Both the position numbers and the translations under genes were made by a program. DNA of 64,000 bases from Xanthoparmelia taractica (lineage: Eukaryota > Ascomycota > Lecanoromycetes > Lecanorales > Parmeliaceae), in contig JANQBS010000125.1 of NCBI GenBank assembly GCA_033085395.1, positions 1 to 64,000 of the forward strand, in the 5' to 3' direction. Below are positions 12,791 to 24,399 of this stretch, piece after piece (within the stretch, counting starts at the first letter, position 1; each line of letters opens with the position of its first letter). The notes under the pieces are model-generated. The model searched no databases, was not told the origin of the DNA, and saw only the letters and a program-made list of their open reading frames with translations.

Positions 12791-13034
12791 CAAATCGCGC
12801 TAGGCTTAATATAAAATTAGATTACGATTAATTTTTATTTATTATTTAAATCTTATTCGTTAGCACTGCGATAAACTTAGCGAAGAAGTCTCGCTCGATT
12901 AAGCTCTCGATAAATCGAAATAACTTATATTTTCTACATCAGCATACGTTTTTTCTAGGCGTTCTAAATCGTTTCTATATACGAATATGATTCTTCTATA
13001 GCGCTGAAATATCGCTATTCGAGGAAGGGGATAA

Positions 13035-13242
13035 TATTACGAGTATAACGATTATATAGATCTACAATATTAAGTTGACTTATCTTCTTAATTGAGATTA
13101 CGGCTTATCTTTTTAATTAAGACTAGCCCCTATAGGCCTTGGCGTTTCTTCTAGATATTTCTTTCTAAATAGATAATTTCTTCTTAAACTTAATTTATTC
13201 GTTACATATCATTATTAACTTGATCTAGTTGTAGTTCTAATA
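13035..13242 (+). repeat. Gypsy-A 3' LTR
   Basis: 208 bp copy of 6811-6993. A 25 bp segment starting CTTATCTT is tandemly duplicated near 13080-13125 and accounts for the length difference. Most other differences are G-to-A or C-to-T. Confidence 0.9.
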
Positions 13243-13247
13243 CTTAT

Positions 13248-16200
13248 CTTAAGACGTTAACGCTATTTAAAATAATAATAAAGATCTTATTAATCTTTAC
13301 GATCGCTATATTATCGACACTATAATTTATTAATTATATATATTCTTAATATATAATTCGAGATCGTTTAATCTTTTAAATCTTTATTTTATTCGCTAAA
13401 TTAATTAAAATTAATAAAATCGCGAATTATATTATAATCGAGAAAGTTAAATATATTTAATTAAAATTAATTAATAATATTTAATATATATTAATTAATA
13501 ATATTTAATAAGTTTAATCCAATTTCTTAGAAATAATTAAAAAATTAAGAATTATTCTTTCTTTCATATCTGGCGAGATTAATATCGAAAAGTATAATTT
13601 TATTTTCAAGCGTTAGCGCAATCGATGTTATACGCTTAATATCTAAATAAACGTCTTAATATACTTAGTAATAATTAATAAAGATATTCTCGCTTATAAT
13701 AAATCTTTATTTATTATAAATGTCTTCGCTATTAATATCGATATCTTAAAGCCTTAAATTAATAAAGAGATCTTAAAAATATAATATAGTCGTTACGATT
13801 ATTTAAGCTATTAGAATATCAAGAAGCAAATTAAGATATATATTAAAATAAACCTTATTATCTTATTCTTTAAAGATATCTACGAATCGTATAATATCGC
13901 TAATATATAAATAAAAAGATATAAGCGTTACGTCGAATCGAGATATTAAAAAAACGATTTAAGTTATAATAATATTTAAGATTTATTTTACTCTTTTTAT
14001 AATAATTATAAATATATAATAATTTTCTTAAACGATAAGATTCTTAAGTTCGATATCTACTTTATATTAAATAAGATAGAACTCATAATTCTAGAAGCGT
14101 TTAAGTTATTTCTACGGGTCGGAAAGGTGTGATATCTGTTGAACATAGTCGTTTTCAACTTTTTTTCAACTTTTTTTAAGAAATTATATCTTTTTAATCT
14201 ATTTATAGAATTTTATAATTACATAAGCGTTCGCTTGAGCTTTTTACGTATTTTTAGAATATATAAAAAATATCACGTAATATATTTATTAAAAACCCAA
14301 TGGGAGTATGGGATATCCCATACCTTTCGGTATGGTATTCGAAAAACTGATCCCATACCATCAAATATACCACACCTTTCCGACCCGTAGTTATTTCTAA
14401 ATCAAATAAAATACGATAATTATATATATACTTAACTTCGATTCAATTATAACATCGAGTACGATAATTATAATATATATATATATATTAATTATTTAAA
14501 GATAATATCTAAGAGAAAATTATTCTTAATAATTTCTAAATAAACGATAAATTAGAATATCTTAAATAAACGATTTAGTAAAAAGCTAGCGCTATATTTA
14601 AAGAAAGTAAACTGTCGTAAAAATATTAAACGAAGTTCGTTCGAGCATTTAATTATCTTCGTAATCTATAATTAATTTTAAATTAAAATATTACTTCTCA
14701 CGAGATTTATACGAATTATTTATTGAATTTATCTTATCTTCGAATTATCGAATAGGTCGAATATTGTTAAATATATATAATTAATATCGAGTGAATTAAG
14801 TATTAAGATTATACGTATAAGAGTAGATTAATTAATTATTAAGCTAATAGATTTCATCGTATACTTCTATTTAATAATAAGATTAAAATCTTTTTTAATA
14901 TTATTTAAATTAATAACGTTTTATTTAAAGTTATCTTAATAAAACTTATTTCTCGCGAGATATAATAAATTAATAACGTTAAGCTCTTAGAAGCTCACAA
15001 TAAGCGTTATAATAACGCTATTAACGCTATTTAAAAGCTTATTTTAATATTTATTTTAGAGAAGAGAATCTTTAAAAAAATACGCGAACTCTTTATTAAA
15101 GCGATTAACTTTATCGCGATATTAATTAAAAAAAGTATTTTACGAAGATTAAAATTCTAAGTAAGACACAGTCTTCGATTCGAAGAGCGTCGCCCTCGCG
15201 TATATCTTTAGAAAAATTATTAAAATTATTTAAAACGCTTAATAATAAGATATTTACGCTATTTATAATCTCTAAAGACTCGATATTAAATAAAAAGTTT
15301 ATAATACGATTTATAATAATTAAAGAATCTTTAAAACGCGAATTATTAAGACGACACGAAATTCTTAGAGCTTATCGCGATCTTATTTTAAACTCTCTCG
15401 TCTTATTAATTAAAGTTAACGCTTTTAAGTTATATAAATCTTAAAGTTATAAAAAGATAATAGCGAATATATATCGAAAAATATAATAAGAGCTTATTAT
15501 ATAGAAAGAAGTCGATTTTCTTATAATTAATAATATCTAGACTTTAATAAATCTTTTCTTAAACGCGTATATTTTAGAGAATAAGTAAGTTTATAAAATT
15601 AAGCGTAAATCTTAAGAAGAGATCACTCGCTATAAGATTTATTAAATAATATATAATTTCGAATAACGCGAGAATATAGACTTTAATAAGACTTTCGTCT
15701 TCGTTATTAAACTTATAAATTATAAAATTATCTTCGTTTTAGCGATAATTCTAAATTAAAAATTAAAATAAATAAATATTAAAATAATCTTTCTATATAA
15801 TAACGTGAAGAAAATTATCTATATTACGTAATTTATTAATTTTAAAGTTAATAATAAATGAAAAATATATAAACTAAAGAAAACGCTATACGATCTAAAA
15901 TAGTTTCTTAAAATTTAATATAATACTTTAATAATATATCTTAAGAAGCTAAATTTCAAGCCTATAACGATTAATTACTCGATCTTTAGTAATAGCATTA
16001 CTATTATCGCTATCTATATAAACGATATTTTATTAATCGACTTTAATAAAAAGAAAATTTAAGATATTAAAGATAAATTTTATAAGCGCTTTAAGATAAT
16101 CGATTTAGGCGCGTATAGTTATTATCTCGATATAATCGTTATTAGAAATTAAGTTAATCGAATCTTATCGCTCGATTAGATAAATCATATTTAGAAATTT

Positions 16201-17000
16201 ATTAGCGAATATAATATATAAAAAAGTAAAGAAACTCTTATTTTAATAAATATAGAGAAGTATTAGATCGCTAAAGAAGACTTTTAGATAATCGAAGCTT
16301 CTCGCATTATCTATTAATTAATTATTAACTCGCTAATATACGTAATATTAGATATTAAATTAGATATCGCCTATATTATTTAATAATATCTTAATATAAC
16401 TTTAATTCGAATAAATCTTATTAAAAGATCGACGATCGTTAAACGTATTTTTCGATATCTTAAATAAATAATTAATTATTAACTCGTCTTTCGAAGAGAT
16501 TTAAAATCTCTATTTAAATATATTAACGCTAACTAAGCTAACGATTAAGATAATCGACGTTTTATTTTCAAATACGTCTTTAACGTAGATAGCGCTACGA
16601 TTAATTAATTATTTAAGCGATAATTTATCGTAGCGCTTTTAATCTATAAAGTCGAGTATATTAATTAAACGTAAATTATTAAGAAAGTCGTCAAGCTACG
16701 TGATCTTCTTAATTAGCTTAATCTTAGCGATTTAGTTATTAAGATAATAATAATCTATTATAATAATTAGAGTATAATAATTCTAGTTAAAAACCCTTAA
16801 TTTTATATACGTATTAAGTATATCGATATTCAATATTATTATATACGAGAGTAAGTCACTACCGAGAACGTCGCTTTAGAATACGTTCTTATTGAAAGAT
16901 AAGTAATCGACGGGCTTATTAAGACCCTATACAAGGATAAATTTAATCGCTTTCGAGATCTAATTAAGCTGAAATTATTTTTCTAAGTCTTATTTCAAGA
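13248..17000 (+). pseudogene. Copia-A pol remnant (integrase, RT, RNase H)
   Basis: Continuation of Copia-A after the nested Gypsy. Reverse transcriptase is visible from about 15700: a segment like QMDVKTAFL near 15770, KTLYDLK near 15890, and IAIYINDILLIDF at about 16006-16044, where the catalytic YVDD reads Y-I-N-D (16015-16026). RNase H follows: DIAYIIQQYLNI near 16360-16400 and the Copia signature Y-I-D-I-Q-Y-Y-Y-I-R-E at 16819-16851 (normally KHIDIQYHYIRE), then a less mutated tail to about 16980. Integrase should occupy about 13300-15000 and is interrupted by the MITE. Stops are of RIP type throughout. Confidence 0.85.
14113..14389 (+). mobile_element. hAT-like MITE, 277 bp, complete
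   Basis: Terminal inverted repeats start TACGGGTCGGAAAGGTGTG at both ends (one mismatch just inside). The perfect 8 bp direct repeat GTTATTTC (14105-14112 and 14390-14397) fits a hAT-type target duplication. The interior holds a 14 bp palindrome ATGGGATATCCCAT and a hairpin CCATACC-TTTC-GGTATGG near 14310-14333. It is not RIP-mutated although its host is; at 277 bp it lies below the length (about 400 bp in Neurospora) usually needed for RIP. It has no transposase; the open frame across it is fortuitous. Confidence 0.85.
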
Positions 17001-17019
17001 AAGCTACTCTTTAGAAGAG

Positions 17020-17340
17020 CTATAACCCAGGGAAGTATCTAACTGTCACTCATATTAAACAGCTATTATCATAGTTATTTATTATCACTACGGCCACCAA
17101 ATCCATAGAGCTCTTTCAGAGGGCCCTGGCTTATATAAGGATTAGCGTTTTAGGTACTTCAGCTCTATTCGCCGCTACTATTAGCCACTATTGCCAAGTC
17201 CCATTTCTAGAACGATCCCCGCGTAAGGGAGGCCTTATAGCCGATCAGATGCAGCTAGAAGGATTTCATTCAATTATTTCATTTCATCCCCACATATATT
17301 CTCCGGTCTTATAACTATTATTTTTAGTGTGCACTCGTTA
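17020..17340. other. Little-mutated island in Copia-A 3' region
   Basis: About 300 bp with normal base composition lies between the end of pol and the AT-rich 3' end of Copia-A. It contains TTATATAAGG (TATA-like, about 17132) followed by a promoter-like stretch. It could be a solo LTR or short insertion starting TGTCACTC near 17044, or simply a less mutated part of the Copia 3' untranslated region. I found no target duplication. Confidence 0.4.
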
Positions 17341-17675
17341 AACTTAAATTTTTTTTTAAATAATCGTTTTTTAATAAAAAATAAAATATTTATATAAGAG
17401 ACTAGAACGAATATTAGCACTTTTCCCTTTTCGATATAGTCGTTTTTAGCCTTTATAATTTATTCTCTTTACTTCAACTACTTATCTTTTATAGAGAAGA
17501 GTTCTTCGCGCTAATCGCATTTAAGTTTTAAAATCCGTTAACTTTAGATCTCATATAAGCTATTCTACGTTTTAAAGACTCTTTAATAAACATTTTAATT
17601 TTCATATTAATTATCCGGCCTTTATATTAGTTATTCAACTTTTATAGAAGATAGAAAATCTACGAGAATACGCTC

Positions 17676-17684
17676 GAGAGGGAG
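17676..17684 (+). other. Copia-A polypurine tract
   Basis: GAGAGGGAG sits directly before the 3' LTR start TGTTGAAATT, in the position where LTR retrotransposons prime plus-strand DNA synthesis. Confidence 0.8.
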
Positions 17685-17808
17685 TGTTGAAATTCTGGTC
17701 ACGTGACTAGATCACGTAACACGCTAAGGCGTGCCTTATAGTCTCGCTTTGCTAGCTAGTACTTCTTAGCCAATACAACTACTACGTGTCCTACCCCATA
17801 TTTTGACA
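17685..17808 (+). repeat. Copia-A 3' LTR
   Basis: 124 bp, TGTTGAAATT to TTTTGACA, the best-preserved copy of this LTR. It keeps one full CACGTG, while the second is CACGTA. The flanking AACGT at 17809-17813 matches the left flank of the element. Confidence 0.93.
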
Positions 17809-17813
17809 AACGT

Positions 17814-18540
17814 TACGATCTTTATCTTCGTTATCTTCGTTATTATTTTCTCGTATAAAAGAGTATCGAGTATTATAATTTCGCTATTTATAATTAATGC
17901 ACGTCTTTTTAAAATTATTACGCTTAAAGACACGATATTTCGAGAAAGAACGAAGATTGGGTTTAACGCTACGATACTAAGTGCAAGTAGATTAAGCTAC
18001 TTGCTCTCAACTTTAAATTAGAATCGTATTAATATAGCTTAGACGATACGATTCTATTTAAGTTAACGTAATTATATTATATATAAATATAACGTTTTTA
18101 CTCGAAAGAATAAAACTTATACGCTATATCGACGCGTAAACGAATTCTAGTATTTATTATTATTTTATAAAAAGCTATAAAAAGTATAGAAGCGTCGATT
18201 AGAGTTATTAAGACGACGTTATAGATAATAAGAGTTCTATTATATAAAGTTAGCTAAATATTATATATAAATAGCTTCGTACGAAGTAGAGAGAAATATT
18301 ATAGAGATTATAAAAATAGAGATAATAAGAGAGATAAGAAAAGAATAATAAGATAGAGAGATAGTAGCTTTATATAAAGTAAAGAAATTATAATAATAGA
18401 TATAGAGAGAAAGATTAAGTGAAGATAAGAAGATAAGAAGATAATAGTTTCGTACGTATATTAATAATAGTAATAATATTGCTATTATAAGAAGTTTTGA
18501 TTAGTATAATACTTAAATAGCTAAATGCATTCACAGTAGA
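17814..18540. other. AT-rich mutated DNA, target of Copia-A
   Basis: Resumes the sequence interrupted at 4284. It is AT-rich with few CpA or TpG. A purine-rich AGAGATA stretch lies near 18290-18440. No gene or terminal repeat was recognised. Confidence 0.55.
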
Positions 18541-18740
18541 GATCTCAGGGCTATGCGGGGCACCTAGTTCCCATATCACTGCGCTATAGAGTTAAAAAGC
18601 CATCGGGGTATTGCCGCTTATTGCGTAATCACCCCTATTTGGATAGATATGCTAAGGACCCTTCGGGCCTTATAAATATCTTCCCCCCAGGGTCGCTCGC
18701 CCCGAGCGACTACTCGTGCGTGCAAAAGAATGCTAGCAGA
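18541..18740. other. GC-balanced flank of minisatellite
   Basis: The composition shifts abruptly to about half GC without RIP signature. It contains GGTCGCTCGCCCCGAGCGACT, probably a degenerate unit of the adjoining repeat because it shares the GAGCGACT core. I see no convincing gene. Confidence 0.5.
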
Positions 18741-18990
18741 TGCGTCTTTCAGAGTACCCCGCAGAGCCCCAAGCGACTTGATTGCGTCTTTCAGGGTACC
18801 CGCAGGGCTACCTAAGCGACTTGGTTGCGTCTTTTAGGGTACCCCGCAGGGCCTTAAGCGACTTGATTGCGCCTTTCAGAGTACCCCGCAGGGCTACCTA
18901 AGCGACTTGATTTTGCTTTAGGTTCCCCGTAGAGCCCTTTCTAAGAGCGCGCCTTATAGAATATCTCGTAGGGTTACTTAAGCGACTTGC
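18741..18990 (+). repeat. Minisatellite, 42-44 bp unit, about 6 copies
   Basis: Units begin TGCGTCTTTCAGAGTACC and end AAGCGACTTGAT. They start at 18741, 18783, 18826 and 18868, followed by degenerate units from 18912 and 18948. Differences among units include both transitions and small indels. The array is GC-rich and not AT-skewed, although it lies between RIP-mutated blocks. Its function is unknown; it could be a subterminal repeat of a transposon. Confidence 0.8.
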
Positions 18991-19200
18991 TACCAGAGTA
19001 TCTCTATTGAGCATTTAAAAGTTAAATGAAAAGATAATTGATTTCTTCTAACGAAAATAGCTATCTAAATACTACTTGCATCGACCGAGGTAGGTACTAG
19101 TTCGATACTAGCATTAGGTAGGTATTATTCGTAATAACCTATCGGGTAACGGGAAAAAACCTAGCGTTCTCGCTGGTTAACGGGCCTTCTCTAGATCTAT
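18991..19200. other. Mixed-composition flank, nothing identified
   Basis: Contains a repeated TAGGTAGGTA-type motif near 19090-19130 and then the transition into AT-rich DNA. No gene or terminal repeat was recognised. Confidence 0.45.
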
Positions 19201-21599
19201 ATTAAATTTAATTATATCTCTTTTCAATATAAACTAAATACTATATTTAATCTCTTATCTTACTATTATCTTAATATCTTTTATTATTCGTAATATATCT
19301 TATAAAATATCGATTTAATAATTTATATATTAGCGTATAGCTCGAAAATTAATACGATTAATTTAATTACTACTCGATATCTAGAGAATTTAATCTTAGA
19401 TACGTCTAATAATAGCGTAATAGATATAAATATTAATAATATAGATATTAACGCTAGTCGTTTTCGAGATAAGACAAATAAGTCGATATTATAAATATTA
19501 TTATTGCTATTGAAAATTAACGAGTCGAATAATTAATAACTCGTATCGAGTTTCCCGATATCGTTAAGCTCGATATCTCTCTCTTTTTATAATTTAACGC
19601 GATTATTACTTCGAGAGATCTTTTATTTTTAAAAGTTATTATTATTATTATAAAATAATTTTATTAAAGCTAAGAGATACAAGCGTAGCTTTATCGCGAT
19701 ATTATTATTCTTCTATAAGATATACTTAACGTTCGTTAATAATATAGTAACGAACTAAAGAACTTTAATATATTAATTCTTATTCTTCTTAATTAGACTC
19801 TCGATTTATATTAAACTTATAAATTAAAAAATTAATCTAATTATACGCTATAGCTTTTCTATAAACTACTTCGTAACTTAATATAAATCTTTAACGTATA
19901 TCGTAAGAAAAATAATTTTATCTTTTATTCTAAATAGATTCTCGATCGCTATCTTTAAATTATTTTACGTTATACTTAATTACTTCTTAATTTCCTTGAG
20001 CTCGGCTTATATAATAGCTAGTTACGCTCGAAGCGCTATTAATTATAATAAATCTATTTTTATAATAGATTATTATTATAACGAATTAAGTTTCTCTAAA
20101 CTTAAGAAGATAAAATTATTAATAATATTATCTTTAAGAAAAGTATTATATTTATTCTACGATTTTAACTAATTATAAATTTATTTATTCGCGATGATAA
20201 ACTTAGCTTATTAAAGAAGAAAATAGAACTTTCTTCGAAAGAGATAACGAATTTCTCTATTCTAGAGATTCGCGCTCTTTTACTAAAGTGTATCTCACTT
20301 AAATTATTAGCTAATCGAGATTTAAATAAAAAGTATCTTATATTATATAAGATTTTATAATTTATCTTAATCTTCGCGTCGAAATAATATTTAAATAGAG
20401 AGTATTATACATTAAGTAAGATACGATTAAAGATCGTCTCGATCTTCGTATCGAAATAATAATCGCTAAGCTAGCGCTTTAAGATAGTAGTGATTTTATT
20501 TAATATCTATATAGTTATTAAACTAAGAATCTTTACTTCTATTTTCTTAAATTCGAATTTATTATATATAATCTATATTCTTTTTATTATCGCGATAAAA
20601 TTGTATTCTAAAATCTAATTTTCGTATAATAAGTTTACTTTTAGCTTGTAATTTTCGTATTTATATATCTTAATATTTATTAAAATTAATAAAGATTTCT
20701 TCGTTACTTCTTCGTTTTTATATATTTAATAGATTTTAAAGACTATTTAATAGCGTAATAAATTATTCTAATCACTGTTTATCTTTTTTATCTAATCTTT
20801 ATTAATATAAATAATACGTAGGTTTTTCGTAGAGAATATAATAGAATATAATCTCGCTCTCTTCGCGCCGCTTATTTTCGAGCTTACGATCTTAATTTTT
20901 TATATATTATTTAAATTTATTCTTTTCGAGAAATAAAGTAATTTATAATCTTTAAATAATTTTATAATAATAATAAGCTTATTTTAATAATATTATTCGT
21001 TCTAAAATAATTCTTATCTTTAGCGTCTATTAAATATAAATTTTATTCTAAAGATATAATTATAATAAATTATTTATTAATTCTCTCTTAAAGCTTATTT
21101 ATATATTTATTTTTATTTTTATTTCTAAGATTAATTAGCGTAAAAAATATATTAAAATATTTTTAATTTAAGCGTAATTATAAAGTTTAATCTATAAAAT
21201 ATAATGATATTTTAAAATAGATTAGCGAAAGTAACTTAAAGAAAGTAAGATTAAAATAAGAGAATATAAAGATTAATAAAAGTAAAAATTATAAGTAAGA
21301 TAAATTATAAAATATAAATTAAGTTATAAGAAATAAGATAAGTTATAAGAAGCGTGTGAGTTATAAGTTACGTAATATATATTATATAAAGTCAGTAAAT
21401 CTTAAATATAATATTATTAGAATTAAAGCTATTATATAATAGTTCTATAATAATAATAAAGCTATATATATAATAGCTTTCGCTTTCTTTATCGTCTAGC
21501 TTAGAAACGTCTTATTAATGAGTTTAGCTATAATCTAATATTACGACGAAGCGGCGAAGCGATAGCGTTAGAGTTAATTACTATTACGAGAGTCGCGAA
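19201..21599. other. RIP-mutated DNA of unknown origin
   Basis: Very AT-rich with few CpA or TpG. Long frames appear on both strands if TAA and TAG are read as former Gln codons, which suggests ancient coding sequence, but I recognise no family. It may contain the 3' end of Gypsy-D together with an unrelated older element. Confidence 0.4.
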
Positions 21600-24043
21600 T
21601 ATATTAAGCTTTAATTTAGATTTAGTTGATTCTTATATCGTAGTTCTTTAAGATCTCTCTCGTCTTTATTTTATTAATAATAAAGTAGCGATATTTATCT
21701 AAATAACTATAAACGATATAATATTTATTAATGCACGACGTTAATAAGTGCGTTATAATCTCGTAATATTAAGAATATTTTTTTAATTTCTCGATCTTTT
21801 CTAAGACGTCTTAAAAATTATTAATAAAGTATTATAAATTATATTACTCTTTTTAATCGCTTTGGTTTATTAAATAATATATCTTTTCTTAAACTATTTT
21901 CTTATCGAGTAATTAATTAATAATATATTTATTAATTTTCTTTTACTTTTCTATTAGAATAAGTAATAACTTATAATTATAAATTTTTCAAAGAGTTTTT
22001 CCTTATTCGAATAGAACTTTAATTATACTATTAATACGATTAAGTATATCTTTATAATAGATAATAATTTTACTTTATATACGAGATAACTTACTCGATA
22101 TTTAATAAGTAAAGATTAGATATATTAAATACATAGCTATTTATTAAGTAGTCTAGATACGAAGTAATCGTCGTATAAGTGTAAATATATCTTCTTCTCT
22201 AGCGGTATAACGCGTTATCGTAATAATATTTTATTATTATATTAGTCTAAGCGATAAATTTCTTATCTTTTCTCGTCTTATTACTTAAAGCTAAAAAAAA
22301 AATTTAAAAAAAAGATTAATTAAGAATTCTAAAGCGTTATAATACGAAATTCGTATATAATTTTATTTAACGTCGCGTCGATAAGAGTATTATATAAGTT
22401 ATCTAAAGTAATTTATATATAGAGTAAAATAGTAATAAATTTCTTATTTAGATTTACGATTAAATAATAGCGTAGAGCTATCTTTATCGTTTAATTAATT
22501 CGTTTTAATTATTTATTAATTTAAGAATAATATATTATAAAAATTAATATTTTAATACTTAAGTTAATAAATAGTATCTTTAAAAAGTTTAATATAAACT
22601 TATTATTTCGATTAAAGATAATCGCTTAAGATACTTTTTAATTATATTTTATTATAAAAGTAAAAAAATATTAACTTACTTTATTATACTCTAAGTATTT
22701 ATTTTAAGAATAATTAATAGCTTCTTATTAAACTTATATATAATAATAAGAATTATATTGTAGACGTTTTCTTATATAAGCGATAGAGTAATAATAAAGT
22801 TTATTTCTATTATATAAAAAGATATCGATAAGAAGTAATTAGACGTAGCGATTTATATAATAAATATATCTTTATTTAATTGACTTAATATTTCGAGTAA
22901 TAATAAATCTTTTTTCATAATTATTAAGATAGCTTTTATAGATATAAAGAGCTCACGATACGGTTATACGTACGATAGAATTTACTATAATTATATATTA
23001 ACTAAAAGACTTTCTTATAAAGAGTCTTAAAGATATATAGTTATTTATTATTATTAATTTCGTTCGTAAAATAAATAAGCTTATTAAGAAGTTTAAATCG
23101 TAATTTCTCTAATTATTATTTTATATCTTATTTATCGCTAATAGATTAAGCGAACTCTAAGGTTTTAAAAATTCTAGTCTAACGCTTATTATTAACGTAG
23201 CTTCGCTTTAATCTAAATTTAAAATCGTTCGATATCTTAATTAAGATTATATATTATATTATCTTAAAGTTATCAAATATTAAATTATTTAATATATTAT
23301 TTATTTAAAGTTTCTCTACGTTCTTTATCTTTAATTAAAAAAAGACGTTCAAGATAATTTAAAGCTTTTTAGACTTATATTATAAATCGTGATTACATTA
23401 AGATAAATATATAAAAGCTCTTATTAATTATAAGTAAATTTTATCGATATTAATAAAAATTATCTTAATATATTTAATTATAAAGATTATCGTCGAGTAA
23501 TTCGTATATAGTATTACTTAAGATTTACTTAATATCGCGTTAACATATTAAGTTACGATAAGATATTTAATTCTTCGCATTAATTATATTAATTTTACTA
23601 TCTTTAATTCTATAAGTTAATTACGAGACTCGATAAGAATTAATATCTTATTAAGAAATATAATAAACTCGATATTCTCTCTATTAAAGATCGTCTTATT
23701 TATTTTTAAATATAATAAATAATTACGTCGAAGCTCTACTTAAAAGTATTAATATTTATATATAATTATTAATTAAGATTATAATAAATAAGAAATATTA
23801 ACTTTTTTAAAATCTTTATAATTTTTTAAAAATATAAATCTCTTTCTTAATAGAAATATCGAGGCGATTTTCTCTATTAAATATCTTTCGAGCTTTATTT
23901 TTAATAAAAACGTTATATAATATTTAAATCTTTCTTAATTAAAGCGACTATATTATTTATATATAATAGAAAATATAATTTCTAAGTTAATTATTTATTT
24001 CTAAATATATCTTTAAATCTTTTAAGATAATAAAAGAAAGCTA
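21600..24043 (-). pseudogene. Gypsy-D pol remnant: RT end, RNase H, integrase
   Basis: Read on the minus strand. The segment just inside 24043 gives FIILKDLKIYLEI, then the chromovirus reverse transcriptase/RNase H linker pattern (YYAQIAQPL-like, KNKARK-like), matching the sequence that follows RT in ascomycete Gypsy pol. Integrase lies at about 22350-22800: a diverged D-R-D-like core, then RINQTIKIALRYY and a tail corresponding to NEIIYGFRI. It is the continuation of the RT at 28891-29910, separated from it by the insertion at 24044-28882. All frames are broken by RIP-type stops. Confidence 0.75.
24028..24043 (+). repeat. Direct repeat flanking inverted-repeat nest (left)
   Basis: TAATAAAAGAAAGCTA here and TAATAAAAAAGCTA at 28891-28904 flank the nest. 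On the Gypsy-D strand both encode the same stretch of pol, so they look like a long target duplication of about 14-16 bp. A duplication this long is unusual for a DNA transposon, and 8 bases (28883-28890) separate the right copy from the arm. Confidence 0.5.
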
Positions 24044-24113
24044 ATACGTGTACACTTTCTTTCCCTACATGTACACCCTCTATTTTCCTATATATATACC
24101 CTCTTTAAATTAG
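24044..24113 (+). repeat. Left outer arm with triplicated motif
   Basis: ATACGTGTACAC, then CTACATGTACACC, then CTATATATATACC, each followed by a T/C-rich spacer. It is matched in inverted orientation by 28814-28882. Confidence 0.75.
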
Positions 24114-24160
24114 ATTACGCTAATCTAATTAGACTCTATAAGTAACGTATTCTTCTCTAC

Positions 24161-24395
24161 GAAAGCTTTAGCTAGCCTTAACTTTAAGGATCAAGCAATC
24201 AATTATTACGTAAATAAAGAGTTATTCGACGTCTGCGTAGATTATTTTAGATTTACATCGCGAGAATAATAAAGAGAATCCCCTCTTTAAAGCACGGGAC
24301 ATCTATAACGTAAAGCGTCTACTTATTAATCACGAATTAGCTATTACGCGTATCAAGGGTAGGCCTAATAACTCTACTCGTTAATTCTAGAATAT
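24161..24395 (+). pseudogene. Possible transposase N-terminal remnant
   Basis: The plus strand reads KALASLNFKDQAINYY and, after a frame change, INHELAITRIKGRPNNSTR. The pattern of a short helical segment ending in a GRP motif resembles the psq-type helix-turn-helix of fungal pogo/Fot1 transposases, but the match is by eye and weak. It lies outside the inner element and might pair with the remnant at 28208-28790 as one interrupted gene. Confidence 0.35.
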
Positions 24396-24399
24396 GCAC

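Larger units (their letters stand above)
6811..13242 (+). mobile_element. Gypsy-A chromodomain retrotransposon (nested)
   Basis: The LTRs at 6811-6993 and 13035-13242 are flanked by the 5 bp duplication CTTAT (6806-6810 and 13243-13247). Intact ends are TGTTA and TAACA. A purine tract (GAGGAAGGGGA) lies at 13021-13031, just before the 3' LTR. Internal coding order on the plus strand is gag, protease, reverse transcriptase, RNase H, integrase, chromodomain, which defines a Gypsy chromovirus. It inserted into the gag of Copia-A, so it is the younger of the two. Both are heavily mutated. Confidence 0.93.
4285..17808 (+). mobile_element. Copia-A LTR retrotransposon with nested insertions
   Basis: Two 124 bp LTRs (4285-4408 and 17685-17808) are flanked by a perfect 5 bp duplication, AACGT (4280-4284 and 17809-17813). 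A primer-binding site follows the 5' LTR and a purine tract precedes the 3' LTR. Gag comes first, then pol with integrase, reverse transcriptase and RNase H in Copia order. The element is interrupted by Gypsy-A (6811-13242) and a MITE (14113-14389). Without these it is about 6.8 kb. Coding parts are riddled with TAA and TAG stops, and CpA and TpG are nearly absent: it is dead. Confidence 0.93.

Noticed and set aside
14113..14389. MITE as Tc1/mariner with TA target
   Set aside because: TA flanks are possible, but the perfect 8 bp GTTATTTC duplicates outside TACGGG and the Gypsy-C3 empty site fit the longer element better.
14139..14390. 83-codon frame
   Set aside because: It lies wholly within the non-coding MITE and ends in its terminal repeat; no similarity to a protein family is seen.
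17803..18021. 72-codon frame
   Set aside because: It begins inside the Copia-A LTR end and runs into AT-rich target DNA, so it cannot be an ancestral gene.
18621..18815. 64-codon frame
   Set aside because: It crosses into the minisatellite; the open frame follows from the repeat and does not continue through it.
19201..21599. Possible Starship captain (tyrosine recombinase) or other large cargo element
   Set aside because: Looked for a DUF3435-like C-terminus in both strands by eye and saw none; the frames are too degraded to support any family.
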